64,000 bases of DNA from Rhodobacterales bacterium (GTDB lineage: Bacteria > Pseudomonadota > Alphaproteobacteria > Rhodobacterales > Rhodobacteraceae), in the NCBI GenBank assembly GCA_009993005.1, contig JAACUH010000071.1, positions 1 to 64,000 of the forward strand. The letters run 5' to 3'. Under the pieces are notes generated by a model, which was given only the letters and a program-made list of their open reading frames with translations, had not been told where the DNA came from and ran no database searches. Within the stretch, counting starts at the first letter, position 1. Each line of letters opens with the position of its first letter. This document shows, in pieces, positions 9,814 through 18,277 of this stretch. The position numbers and the translations under genes were made by a program.

Positions 9814-10422
9814 ATGTTTGATCTGGGCGGCACAGAGCTGTTGCTGGTGGGGATCGTGGCCCTGATCGTGGTCGGGCCGAAAGATCTGCCCGGAATGTTC
9901 CGGGCGGTCGGGCGCTTTACCGGCAAGGCCCGCGGCATGGCGCGCGAGTTTTCGAGCGCGATGAACGCGGCCGCCGATGAGGCAGGTGTCAAGGACATTT
10001 CGAACACGATCAAGGCAGCGGCCAATCCCAAGGCCTTTGGCATGGACAAGCTGCGCGAGGCCTCGGGGCTGGGCAGCACTCTGGGCAGCACGCCGGTGCC
10101 GCCTGCGGGCACCCCGCTCGCCACCCGCCCGCCGATCAAGCCGGGCGGCGCGACCGAGGCGCTGGCGGCCGAACGGGCCGAAGCCAAGCGCAAGATCACC
10201 GAGGCCACCGCGCGCGCCGCCACCGAGCGCAAGGCGCGCGAGGCGGCCCTGGCGGCTGAACCTGTGGCGCCGGCCGCTCCGGCCAAGCCGAAAAAGACAC
10301 GCGCAAAGGCGGCGCCTGCCGCGACCACCGACGTGGCCCCCCCCCCGGCCAAGGCCGCCACGGCGAAACCCAAGACCTCGCGCAAGCGGGCCGATGCGGC
10401 CAAACCGGACACAGCCAAATGA
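9814..10422 (+). CDS. tatB: Sec-independent translocase subunit TatB
   Basis: 202 residues. The N-terminus [26 protein letters not shown] is the TatB helix with its conserved Glu and Pro, followed by an amphipathic helix and a long Ala/Lys/Pro-rich tail. TatB works with TatC to receive twin-arginine signal peptides. The tail contains a run of ten C residues (10337-10346), a possible slippage site; the frame is intact here. The stop overlaps the tatC start (ATGA). Confidence 0.94.
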   Translation: MFDLGGTELLLVGIVALIVVGPKDLPGMFRAVGRFTGKARGMAREFSSAMNAAADEAGVKDISNTIKAAANPKAFGMDKLREASGLGSTLGSTPVPPAGTPLATRPPIKPGGATEALAAERAEAKRKITEATARAATERKAREAALAAEPVAPAAPAKPKKTRAKAAPAATTDVAPPPAKAATAKPKTSRKRADAAKPDTAK

Positions 10423-11285
10423 CCAGTTCTGATGATATCGAAGACAGCTCTGCCCCGCTGATCGAGCATCTGGCCGAATTGCGCAGCCGCCTGATGAAGG
10501 CGGCCGGGGCCTTTGTCGTGGCGATGCTGATCTGTTTCACGGTCTGGAACCCGATCTTCAACTTTCTGACCCGGCCGCTGTGTTCGGCGCTTGCGCTGCG
10601 CGGGCAGGATGACTGCGGGCTGGTGCTGATCGCGCTGCAGGAGGGTTTTTTCGTCGCGGTTTCGATCTCGCTGCTGGGGGGGCTCGTGCTTGCCTTTCCG
10701 GTCATCAGCTTCCAGCTCTGGCGGTTCGTGGCGCCCGGCCTCTACAAATCGGAAAAGGGCGCCTTTCTCCCCTTCCTGATCGCCTCGCCGGTGATGTTCC
10801 TGATCGGGGCGACCTTCGCCTATTACGTGATCACGCCGATGGCCTTCGGCTTTTTCCTCGGCTTCCAGCAACCGGGCACGCTGCTGACCGGGACCGATGG
10901 CGATACGGCTGTCGCGGGGATCGCCTTTCAGGGATCCGCGCAGGCCTATCTGTCGCTGACGATCAAGTTCATCGTCGCGTTTGGCCTCTGCTTTCAGCTG
11001 CCCGTGCTGCTCACGCTGATGGGCAAGGCCGGGCTGGTCAGCGCGGCGGGACTTGCGCGGGTGCGCAAATATGCGGTGGTGGGCATTCTGGTGGTGTCCG
11101 CGCTCGCGACGCCGCCTGATGTGATCTCGCAGGTGATCCTGTTCTCGGTGGTCTATCCGCTCTATGAAGTGTCGATCATCCTCGTGCGGCGGGTGGAAAA
11201 GCAGCGCGAGGCACGGCTTCGGGCCGAAGGGCTCTGGGATGATGAGGCCGAGGCCGATCTCGCCGAAGGGGAGCCCAAGGCGTGA
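10419..11285 (+). CDS. tatC: Sec-independent translocase subunit TatC
   Basis: A 288-residue, six-helix membrane protein with the TatC N-terminal signature [13 protein letters not shown] and the block [21 protein letters not shown]. It is the receptor for twin-arginine signal peptides. The ATG overlaps the tatB stop by 4 bp, and the GTG of the next gene overlaps the tatC stop, so the set is translationally coupled. The C-terminal tail is long and acidic ([12 protein letters not shown]). Confidence 0.95.
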   Translation: MTSSDDIEDSSAPLIEHLAELRSRLMKAAGAFVVAMLICFTVWNPIFNFLTRPLCSALALRGQDDCGLVLIALQEGFFVAVSISLLGGLVLAFPVISFQLWRFVAPGLYKSEKGAFLPFLIASPVMFLIGATFAYYVITPMAFGFFLGFQQPGTLLTGTDGDTAVAGIAFQGSAQAYLSLTIKFIVAFGLCFQLPVLLTLMGKAGLVSAAGLARVRKYAVVGILVVSALATPPDVISQVILFSVVYPLYEVSIILVRRVEKQREARLRAEGLWDDEAEADLAEGEPKA

Positions 11286-12118
11286 GCGACGACAGCCTGC
11301 GCCGGATCGCAGAGGCGCTGGAGCGGATGAGCCCGGCGCCGCGCCCGGCCCCTGATTTCGCGGCGGCGGCCTATGTCTGGCATACCGAGCCTGACCGGCT
11401 GGAACCCGTGGTGCGGATCAACCGTGTCGATGTGGGGCTGCTGGTGGGTGTGGACCGCGCGCGCGATACGCTGCGCGCCAATACCGCGCGGTTTGCGCAG
11501 GGTCTGCCGGCCAACAACGCCCTTCTCTGGGGCGCGCGCGGCATGGGTAAGTCGAGCCTTGTCAAGGCGTTGCATGGCGCTGTTCATGCTGATTTCCCGG
11601 CGCTCAAACTGGTCGAGGTTCAGCGCGAGGACCTGCCGTCGATCAACCGCTGCCTCAACCTTTTGCGCGATGCGCCGGGGCGGTTCATCCTGTTTTGCGA
11701 TGACCTGAGCTTTGGCCATGACGATGCGCATTACAAGTCGCTCAAGGCGGTTCTGGATGGCGGGATCGAGGGGCGGCCCGACAATGTGGTGCTTTATGCC
11801 ACGTCGAACCGGCGCCATCTGATGCCGCGCGACATGATCGAGAATGAACGGTCATCCGCGATCAGCCCCTCCGAGGCGGTCGAGGAAAAGGTGTCGCTGT
11901 CAGACCGGTTCGGGCTCTGGCTGGGCTTTCATCCCTGCGATCAGGACCAGTATCTGGCGATGATCCGGGGCTATTGCGATGCCTATGGGGTCGCCATCGA
12001 CGAGGCCCGACTGCGCGCCGAGGCGATCGAATGGCAGGCCACGCGCGGCAGCCGGTCAGGCCGCGTGGCCTGGCAGTTCTTTACCGATCTGGCGGGCCGC
12101 CACGGGGTCAGGATCTAG
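11282..12118 (+). CDS. DUF815-family AAA-type ATP-binding protein
   Basis: 278 residues, GTG start overlapping the tatC stop. Seen: Walker [10 protein letters not shown] and Walker [12 protein letters not shown]; the block [11 protein letters not shown] and the [12 protein letters not shown] region are typical of DUF815. The biochemical role of the family is not established. Coupling to tatABC suggests co-expression rather than a proven export role. The stop overlaps the convergent M23 peptidase gene by 4 bp. Confidence 0.9.
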   Translation: MSDDSLRRIAEALERMSPAPRPAPDFAAAAYVWHTEPDRLEPVVRINRVDVGLLVGVDRARDTLRANTARFAQGLPANNALLWGARGMGKSSLVKALHGAVHADFPALKLVEVQREDLPSINRCLNLLRDAPGRFILFCDDLSFGHDDAHYKSLKAVLDGGIEGRPDNVVLYATSNRRHLMPRDMIENERSSAISPSEAVEEKVSLSDRFGLWLGFHPCDQDQYLAMIRGYCDAYGVAIDEARLRAEAIEWQATRGSRSGRVAWQFFTDLAGRHGVRI

Positions 12119-13359
12119 GGCAGGAAGCCCGCCGGATCGGCGCTTTCCATGCCGCGCCGCACTTCGAAATGCAGGAAACTCGGGGCGCCCTCGCGCACCC
12201 GGCCGATCACCTGGCCTTGCCTAACGGTCTCATCCTTGGCCACGGTGAGGCGGTCGAGGTGGGTATAGACCGTCAGCAGGTTGTCGGCATGGCGGATCAC
12301 GACGATCTGGATGCCTTCGGTGTTGGTCGTCACGGCGGCGACGGTGCCGGCGGCAGCAGCCTTGACCTCGGTCCCGGCGGGGGCGCCGATGTCGATCCCG
12401 TCGTTGCGGCCGCGCGCATAGGCGCGGATGATGCTGCCCTGCACCGGATAGACCATCTGGCTTGCGCGCGCCGGCGCGGCGGGTTGCGCGCCGATGTCAG
12501 GCGCGGCCGGTGTGGGGGGCGTGGCCGCGACGGCTGAGGTGGGCGGTGTCGCGGGGGCCGTGGCCGGCGGCGGGCTTTCGGCAGGGAGCGGGGCCGCGGC
12601 ACTCGGCGGCACCGGGGCCACGCTGCCCGCGCCGGGCGGCGGCGTGACGGGTTCGGCGACGGGGGGCGTGGTCGCGCCAGAGGCCGGGATCAGCAGATAT
12701 TGCCCTTCGCGCACGGCCAGGTCGCTGCCAAGGCCGTTCCATTCGGCGATGCTGCGCACCGGCACGTTGTAAAGCCGCGCGATGGAATAGGGGGTTTCGC
12801 CGCGCGCGACCTGATGGCGGATCGGCTGGCCCGCCGCCACGGCAGGGGCGGCCGCCGCAGCGGGCGCGGGTGGCAGGGCGGTCGTCGTGGTGGGCCCGGC
12901 GCGGTCGATGGCGGCAGTGGCGATGGAGGACACGTCGATGGTGCCGGGCTGGATCGGGCTGGCCGCCGCGCCACCGCCGGTCGCGTCCGCAATACGGGCG
13001 GGCAGGGCGATGACCTCGTCCCGGCGCAGCGCGACATCGGGGGCGATCCCGTTGTAGCGCGCCAGCGTCTCGGCCTCGAGCCCCAGCCGCCCGGCGATGC
13101 TGCGCACGGTGTCGTCGCGCTGCGCGACCACGACCTGATAGTTGGGGTAGGAGATCACCCCCCGGTCATCCGGGCGCGGCCGGTTGGGCGGATTGAGGGC
13201 TGCCTCGGTGGTGTCGAGTGTGCTGCCGCCCATGTCACGAAAGTCGATGTCAAACGGCCCGCCGTTGCATCCGGCGAGAAGGGCCAGTGCCGTGCCCGCC
13301 AGCAACAGGCTGCGCAGGCGAAAAGCGGCGGGCTGGGTCACGGTATCGGGCGTCTGCAT
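12115..13359 (-). CDS. LysM/M23 (LytM) lipoprotein, NlpD-like, degenerate active site
   Basis: 414 residues. Signal peptide with lipobox LLAGC, two LysM peptidoglycan-binding motifs (around YQVVVAQRDDTVRSIAGRLG and HQVARGETPYSIARLYNV), a long Pro/Ala linker and a C-terminal LytM fold (MVYPVQGSIIRAY, SFLHFEVRRG). The metal ligands of active M23 enzymes are not kept: the HxxxD position reads NDGID and HLH reads FLH. It is therefore probably an NlpD/EnvC-like activator of a cell-wall amidase in septum splitting rather than an enzyme. It lies downstream of surE and pcm on the same strand. Confidence 0.88.
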   Translation of the reverse strand: MQTPDTVTQPAAFRLRSLLLAGTALALLAGCNGGPFDIDFRDMGGSTLDTTEAALNPPNRPRPDDRGVISYPNYQVVVAQRDDTVRSIAGRLGLEAETLARYNGIAPDVALRRDEVIALPARIADATGGGAAASPIQPGTIDVSSIATAAIDRAGPTTTTALPPAPAAAAAPAVAAGQPIRHQVARGETPYSIARLYNVPVRSIAEWNGLGSDLAVREGQYLLIPASGATTPPVAEPVTPPPGAGSVAPVPPSAAAPLPAESPPPATAPATPPTSAVAATPPTPAAPDIGAQPAAPARASQMVYPVQGSIIRAYARGRNDGIDIGAPAGTEVKAAAAGTVAAVTTNTEGIQIVVIRHADNLLTVYTHLDRLTVAKDETVRQGQVIGRVREGAPSFLHFEVRRGMESADPAGFLP

Positions 13360-13422
13360 CGCGCGGTCCTCGGTTCAATGGCGACCCCTTGTTGGCCGGG
13401 GTCTTGGTCTTTGTCGCCTCGG

Positions 13423-14064
13423 TCAGTCGGTGCCCAGACCTTCGGTCAGGGGCACGAAACGGACGGAGCGCAGTTCTTCGTAGTCAAAGCCTGTCTCGTG
13501 CCGGGTGACGCGGATCAGGCTTTGCACCGCATCCGACTGGCCCACCGGCAGCACCATGATACCGCCAATTCGCAACTGGGCCAAGAGGGGGCCGGGCGGG
13601 TCTTCGGCGGCCGCGGTCACGATGATGCGGTCAAAGGGGGCCTGTTCGGGCAGGCCATGGCTGCCATCGGCGGTAAAGGCGGTGATATTGGTGATTTTCA
13701 GCGCGTCGAACACCGCCCGCGCCTCTTTCACCAGCCGACGGTAGCGGTCCACGGTATAGACGCGGCGGGCAAGCAGGCTCAGGATCGCGGCCTGATAGCC
13801 CGAGCCGGTGCCGACCTCGAGCACCTTGTCGCGCGGGCTGACCTGCAGCGCCTGCGTCATCAGCCCGACGATCGAGGGCTGGCTGATGGTCTGGCCGCAG
13901 GCGATGGGCAGCGGCATGTCTTCATAGACACGCTCGGCAAAGAGCCCCCTGACAAAGAGCGCGCGGTCGATCCGCTCCATCGCGGTCAGCGTGCGCGTGT
14001 CGGTCACGCCCTTGGAGCGCAGGGCATAGAGGAATTGCATCTGCCCTTCGGCATCCATGCTCAC
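13423..14064 (-). CDS. pcm: protein-L-isoaspartate O-methyltransferase
   Basis: 213 residues. SAM-binding motif [11 protein letters not shown], the [10 protein letters not shown] substrate loop and post-motif region [15 protein letters not shown] identify Pcm, which methylates isoaspartyl residues to repair aged proteins. The GTG at 14064 overlaps the surE stop (GTGA); an ATG two codons later is also possible. The surE-pcm pairing is conserved in many proteobacteria and implies a joint stress/repair unit. Confidence 0.93.
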   Translation of the reverse strand: MSMDAEGQMQFLYALRSKGVTDTRTLTAMERIDRALFVRGLFAERVYEDMPLPIACGQTISQPSIVGLMTQALQVSPRDKVLEVGTGSGYQAAILSLLARRVYTVDRYRRLVKEARAVFDALKITNITAFTADGSHGLPEQAPFDRIIVTAAAEDPPGPLLAQLRIGGIMVLPVGQSDAVQSLIRVTRHETGFDYEELRSVRFVPLTEGLGTD

Positions 14065-14858
14065 GCGGGCGCCTCCGCGAGCCGGTCGCGCAGCGCGTCG
14101 ATCGCGTCATGCGCGGTGAGATCGGCGCGCATCGGCGTCACCGAGATATAGCCGTCGAGGTTGGCGGCCGCGTCGCTGCCCGGCGCCGTGCGTTCATCCT
14201 GCGCCCCGCCGTGGACCCAGAGAAACCGCCGCCCGGCCGGCGAGATATGCGCCTTGGCGCCAAAGCGGGCATTGCGCCGGAAGCCCTGGGTGCAGACCCG
14301 TGTCCCCTTCACCTCGGCTGCGGGCAGGGGCGGGAAATTGACGTTGTAGAACAGCCGGTAATCCTGTGCATCCCAGATCGCGTGGTCGAGCAGGCGGCGG
14401 ATGACGGCCGCGCCGTGCTGCGCCGCGGCCTCGAACGGGTCGTCGAGGTCGGTATTGCCGGGGCCGAAGTATTGCGACAGGGCGATGGCGGGCAGGCCCT
14501 GAAGCGCCGCCTCCATCGCGCCGCCGATGGTGCCGGAATACATCACGTTCTCGGCCGCGTTGTTGCCCCGGTTCACACCCGAGAGCACAAGGTCGGGCGG
14601 GGCGTCGGCCATCACGTCATAGAGCCCGGCGAGCACGCAATCCGCCGGGCTGCCCTCGGCGGCATAGCGGCGTGGCGCAAGGCGGGCGATCATCGTGGGA
14701 TGGGTGTAGCTGATGCAATGGCCCACGCCCGACTGCTCGAATGCGGGGGCCACGGTCCAGACCTCGCCCTCCGGTCCCGCGATGGCGCTGGCGATTGCCT
14801 GCAGCGTGGCGAGGCCCGGTGCGTTGATGCCGTCGTCATTGGTGATCAGGATACGCAT
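14061..14858 (-). CDS. surE: 5'/3'-nucleotidase SurE
   Basis: 265 residues. [15 protein letters not shown] carries the metal-binding Asp pair, and SGVNRGNN plus [11 protein letters not shown] are further SurE blocks. It dephosphorylates nucleoside monophosphates. The frame runs upstream well beyond 14858, but the ATG there starts exactly at the family N-terminus. It is translationally coupled to pcm. Upstream lie two 24-bp palindromes and a dispersed repeat. Confidence 0.95.
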   Translation of the reverse strand: MRILITNDDGINAPGLATLQAIASAIAGPEGEVWTVAPAFEQSGVGHCISYTHPTMIARLAPRRYAAEGSPADCVLAGLYDVMADAPPDLVLSGVNRGNNAAENVMYSGTIGGAMEAALQGLPAIALSQYFGPGNTDLDDPFEAAAQHGAAVIRRLLDHAIWDAQDYRLFYNVNFPPLPAAEVKGTRVCTQGFRRNARFGAKAHISPAGRRFLWVHGGAQDERTAPGSDAAANLDGYISVTPMRADLTAHDAIDALRDRLAEAPA

Positions 14859-14926
14859 GGGGGCTCCGCTGATGGGTGATTTCTTCCTATGCGAGGGCGG
14901 GCAGCGCGGCAAGCGGCGGCGCGGGG

Positions 14927-14976
14927 AAGAATTTTCGTACGAAAATTCTTGCAAGAGTTTTCGTACGAAAACTCTT
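14927..14976. repeat. two perfect 24-bp palindromes around TTTTCGTACGAAAA
   Basis: Positions 14927-14950 and 14953-14976 are each a perfect 24-bp palindrome. They share the core TTTTCGTACGAAAA and differ only in the flanks (AAGAA...TTCTT and AAGAG...CTCTT). Two bases separate them, and the second runs directly into a dispersed repeat. They lie between surE and the SDR gene. Two stable hairpins or paired protein sites are possible. Confidence 0.9.
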
Positions 14977-15013
14977 GGCCTCCGGCGGGAGTATTTGGGG
15001 CGCAAAGAAGCCG
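14977..15013 (+). repeat. dispersed intergenic repeat
   Basis: GGCCTCCGGCGGGAGTATTT followed by GGGGCGCAAAGAAGCC. It abuts the palindrome pair and ends 21 bp from the stop codon of the minus-strand SDR gene. Confidence 0.85.
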
Positions 15014-15034
15014 GGACGCGGGTGGTTTGGGCGA

Positions 15035-15676
15035 TCAGTGCAGGATTTCGGGCAAGAGGCGGGCGGCTTCGGCGTGGATATCGGCCAATGTACTGCGGTC
15101 CTCGCCGGGGTGGAACCGCGCGCGGGTGGCCGTGGGCATGGGCCGGGGCGCGAGGATGCGCACCTGCGGACCGATGCGCCGGGTCTCTGCCGCCCAGGAC
15201 TGCGCGAGCGCGATCTGGCCGGCCTTGGTGCTGCCGTAATGGCCGAAATAGGGCGCGCCGCCTTGCGGGTCGTCGAAGAACACCGCGCGCCCTGTCGCGC
15301 CCAGCAATGGCGCGGCATAGGCGATCAGCCGCGCGGTGGCGCGCAGGTTGACCGCGATCGAGGTGTCGAGGTCCTTGTCCGCCAGATGCGGCGTCGGGGT
15401 CAGGGGGCCCGCGTGGATGGCCGTGTGCAGCCACAGGTCGAGCCCGCCCCAGCGGTCATGGATCGCGCGGCAGAGTTGCTGCATTGCCTCGGGCTTGGTG
15501 ATATCCATGGGCGCAAGTGTCGCGGCTCCTCCCTGCGCCTTGATCCTGTCGTCCAGCTCCTCGAGCGCGCCGATGGTGCGCCCTACCGCGATGATGTGAT
15601 GCGTGGGCGCGAGCGCGAGGGCGAGCGCGTGGCCCAGGCCGCGCGAGGCGCCGGTGATCAGGCAGGTCTTGTCCAT
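15035..15676 (-). CDS. SDR-family oxidoreductase
   Basis: 213 residues. [18 protein letters not shown] gives the TGxxxGxG cofactor motif, and HYGSTKAG carries the YxxxK catalytic pair. In place of the usual NAG motif it has LHTAIHAG. The ATG at 15676 matches the family; the frame extends 20 codons upstream but without SDR-like sequence. Substrate unknown. The upstream neighbour is the DUF1801 gene on the same strand, 56 bp away. Confidence 0.86.
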   Translation of the reverse strand: MDKTCLITGASRGLGHALALALAPTHHIIAVGRTIGALEELDDRIKAQGGAATLAPMDITKPEAMQQLCRAIHDRWGGLDLWLHTAIHAGPLTPTPHLADKDLDTSIAVNLRATARLIAYAAPLLGATGRAVFFDDPQGGAPYFGHYGSTKAGQIALAQSWAAETRRIGPQVRILAPRPMPTATRARFHPGEDRSTLADIHAEAARLLPEILH

Positions 15677-15732
15677 CGTGCGCACCCTTCTTGTTCGGAT
15701 CGACCGCGTCTTGTGGGCAAAGGCGGGCGGGG

Positions 15733-16098
15733 TCAAGGGTGGGCGTCGGCCTCGGCCAGCCGTGCGGCGATGAGGCGCGCGAGAAGGTCGTCCGGGATCG
15801 GGTGATCGGGCGTGAATTGCAGCGCGCCGGGGGTAAAGCGGAACCCCGCCGCGGTGAGTTCGGCCGCGAACTGCGGCAGGATCTTGCCGGAATGCGGGTA
15901 GTAGCCGCAGTTGCGCGCGAAACCCGCGTAGCCCGCGATCACCCGCCGCCCAAGGCGAAAGCCGGGCATGGCGTAAGAGATCACCTCTTCCGCCTGCGGG
16001 ATGATCCGCGCGATCCTTGTGCGCAGGTCAGACAGCGCCACCTGCTGGGCGGCGGGCCGCGTCGCGAGATAGGCGTCGTGACCTGCAAAGGCGATCAT
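15733..16098 (-). CDS. DUF1801-family protein
   Basis: 121 residues matching the small YdhG/DUF1801 fold: ISYAMPGFRLGRRVIAGYAGF, a Tyr/His-rich centre (NCGYYPHSGKIL) and a C-terminal helical segment. Some members have been called iron chaperones, but the role is not settled. Its ATG overlaps the purF stop (ATGA), so it is translated with purF. Confidence 0.82.
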   Translation of the reverse strand: MIAFAGHDAYLATRPAAQQVALSDLRTRIARIIPQAEEVISYAMPGFRLGRRVIAGYAGFARNCGYYPHSGKILPQFAAELTAAGFRFTPGALQFTPDHPIPDDLLARLIAARLAEADAHP

Positions 16099-17588
16099 TC
16101 GGCCGCGGTCTTCATCCGGAATCCCTGGTCGATCATGTCGGCCGGCACGACCGGATAGTCACCCGAAAAGCAGGCGTCGCAATATTGCGGCTGGCGTGTG
16201 TCGCGCCCGCCGGCCTCGCCCACCGCGCGGTAGAGGCCGTCGAGCGAGATGAAGCGCAGGCTGTCCACGCCGAGGTAGTCGCGCATCTCGTCCTCGGTCA
16301 TCGTCGCGGCGAGCAGCTTGTCCCGGTTGGGCGTGTCCACACCATAGAAACAGGGCCAGGCCGTGGGCGGCGAGGCGATGCGGAAATGCACCTCGGCGGC
16401 GCCCGCGTCGAGGATCATCTCCTTGATCTTGCGGCTCGTGGTGCCGCGCACCACCGAATCGTCCACCAGGATCACCCGTTTGCCCCGGATCAGCGCGCGG
16501 TTGACGTTGAGCTTCAGCCGCACGCCCATGTTGCGGATGCTCTCGGTCGGTTCGATGAAGGTGCGGCCCATATACTGGTTGCGGATGATCCCCATCGCAT
16601 AGGGAATGCCCGATTGCAGCGAATAGCCGATCGCCGCCGGCGTGCCGCTGTCGGGCACCGGGCAGACGAGGTCGGCCGCGACCGGCGCTTCCTTGGCCAG
16701 TTCGCGCCCGATCGCCTCGCGGGTTTCATAGACCGACCGGCCGCCGAGGATGCTGTCGGGCCGGCTGAAATAGACATGTTCGAAGATGCAGCCGCGCGAT
16801 TTCTGCCGGCGGAAAGGGAAATGCGATTCGACCCCGGCATCGGTGATCACGACCATCTCGCCCGGCTCGATCTCGCGCACGAAATCCGCGCCGATGATGT
16901 CGAGCGCGCAGGTCTCGGACGACAGCGCCCAGCCGTCGCCGACCCGGCCCAGCACCAGCGGGCGCACGCCCAGCGGGTCGCGGCAGCCGATCAGCTTGGA
17001 CCGGGTCATGGCGACGATGGAAAACGCGCCTTCGACCTTGCGCAGGGCTTCTTCGATCCGGTCGGTGATCTTGCGACCCATCGAGCGCGCCATCAGGTGA
17101 ATGATGCATTCGGTGTCGGACGAGGACTGGAAGATCGAGCCGCGCTCGATCAATTCGCGCCGCAGCGATACGGCATTGGTGATGTTGCCGTTATGCGCGA
17201 TGGCGGCCCCGCCCATGGCGAATTCGCCAAAGAAGGGCTGCACATCACGGATCGCGGTCTGTCCCTTGCCGCCGGCGGTGGAGTAGCGCACATGGCCGAT
17301 GCCCAGACTGCCGGGCAGCGTCGCCATCACGTCCTGCGAGGTGAAATTGTCGCGCACGAGGCCCATGCGGCGGGCCGAACTGAAGCCTGCCGTATCGTCA
17401 TAGGTGACGATGCCGCCCGCCTCTTGTCCGCGATGTTGCAGTGCATGCAGGCCGAGCGCCACGAAATTTGCGGCATCCGTGACGCCGATCACACCAAAGA
17501 CGCCGCATTCCTCGCGCAGTTTGTCATCGTCGAACGGGTGGGCGAGGGGCATCTCGCGCGGCATCTGACAGGGGTTCTGACGGGCCAA
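16095..17588 (-). CDS. purF: amidophosphoribosyltransferase
   Basis: About 497 residues. It catalyses the first step of purine synthesis (PRPP plus glutamine to phosphoribosylamine). Seen: N-terminal nucleophile Cys28 in REECGVFGV after a short propeptide, glutaminase residues in HALQHRGQEAGG, and the PRPP loop VILVDDSVVRGTTS. A TTG at 17588 is preceded by GGAG at 7 nt; ATGs at 17564 and 17552 are alternatives with weaker sites. It follows cvpA at 122 bp, the order seen in many bacteria, with an inverted repeat between them. Confidence 0.94.
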   Translation of the reverse strand: MARQNPCQMPREMPLAHPFDDDKLREECGVFGVIGVTDAANFVALGLHALQHRGQEAGGIVTYDDTAGFSSARRMGLVRDNFTSQDVMATLPGSLGIGHVRYSTAGGKGQTAIRDVQPFFGEFAMGGAAIAHNGNITNAVSLRRELIERGSIFQSSSDTECIIHLMARSMGRKITDRIEEALRKVEGAFSIVAMTRSKLIGCRDPLGVRPLVLGRVGDGWALSSETCALDIIGADFVREIEPGEMVVITDAGVESHFPFRRQKSRGCIFEHVYFSRPDSILGGRSVYETREAIGRELAKEAPVAADLVCPVPDSGTPAAIGYSLQSGIPYAMGIIRNQYMGRTFIEPTESIRNMGVRLKLNVNRALIRGKRVILVDDSVVRGTTSRKIKEMILDAGAAEVHFRIASPPTAWPCFYGVDTPNRDKLLAATMTEDEMRDYLGVDSLRFISLDGLYRAVGEAGGRDTRQPQYCDACFSGDYPVVPADMIDQGFRMKTAAE

Positions 17589-17620
17589 GGGAACGCTCCG
17601 AATCCGGGTAGTTTCCTCTG

Positions 17621-17662
17621 CGTGATAGTCCCTGACGCGGGCGGTGTCACGAAACTATCACG
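17621..17662. promoter_or_regulatory. spaced inverted repeat upstream of purF
   Basis: CGTGATAGT (17621-17629) and ACTATCACG (17654-17662) are perfect 9-bp arms 24 nt apart, 33 bp before the purF TTG. A second pair, TCCGGCGG and CCGCCGGA, follows at about 17663-17697. An operator or attenuator controlling purF is possible; no known motif is matched. Confidence 0.45.
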
Positions 17663-17710
17663 TCCGGCGGGCGGGAAAAGCGGCCGCTCCGCCGGACCTG
17701 TCCGAATGCC

Positions 17711-18268
17711 TCATGCCGCGCCGCAATTGCCCACGAGCTGTTCGTATTGCTGCTTGATCCAGCCCAGCGCCGCCTCGGGGTCGCGCTCTTCGATCTGGCC
17801 GGTGAGCTTGCCGAACACCGCCGCGGACCGGCTGTCCTCGATCATCGCGACGTTCTGCGAGCTCAGGACCGTGTCATAGACGAAAAAGGCGACCGCCACG
17901 AGCAGGACGCCGCGCGCCACGCCAAAGAGAAAGCCCAGCCCCTGATCGACACCGCCCAGGGCCGAGCGTTGCACCACGCCCGAGAACAGCGGGGTAAAGA
18001 TCGAGAAAATCACCAGCGCCACGGCAAAGACCGCCGCAAAGGCGAGGATGATCGACAATTCGCAACTGTCGCCGATGAAATCGCCCAGCATCGGGATCTG
18101 GCGGATCAGCGGCTGCACCTGATCGGCAAAGATGAAGGCGATGATCGTCGCCCCGATCCAGCCTGCGATCGCCATCGCCTCGCGCACGAGGCCGCGCGAA
18201 TAGGCCAGCAGGGCCGACAGCACGATGATGACAGCGACGACCCCGTCGATGATGGTAAAGCCTTCCAT
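17711..18268 (-). CDS. cvpA: CvpA-family membrane protein
   Basis: 185 residues with about four membrane helices (the first from VVAVIIVLSALLAYSRG, the conserved RGLVREA turn after it) and a hydrophilic C-terminal tail. CvpA is linked to envelope integrity and, in E. coli, colicin V production. It sits between radA (10 bp upstream) and purF, and probably shares the radA transcript. Confidence 0.88.
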   Translation of the reverse strand: MEGFTIIDGVVAVIIVLSALLAYSRGLVREAMAIAGWIGATIIAFIFADQVQPLIRQIPMLGDFIGDSCELSIILAFAAVFAVALVIFSIFTPLFSGVVQRSALGGVDQGLGFLFGVARGVLLVAVAFFVYDTVLSSQNVAMIEDSRSAAVFGKLTGQIEERDPEAALGWIKQQYEQLVGNCGAA

Positions 18269-18277
18269 GTCCTGCCC

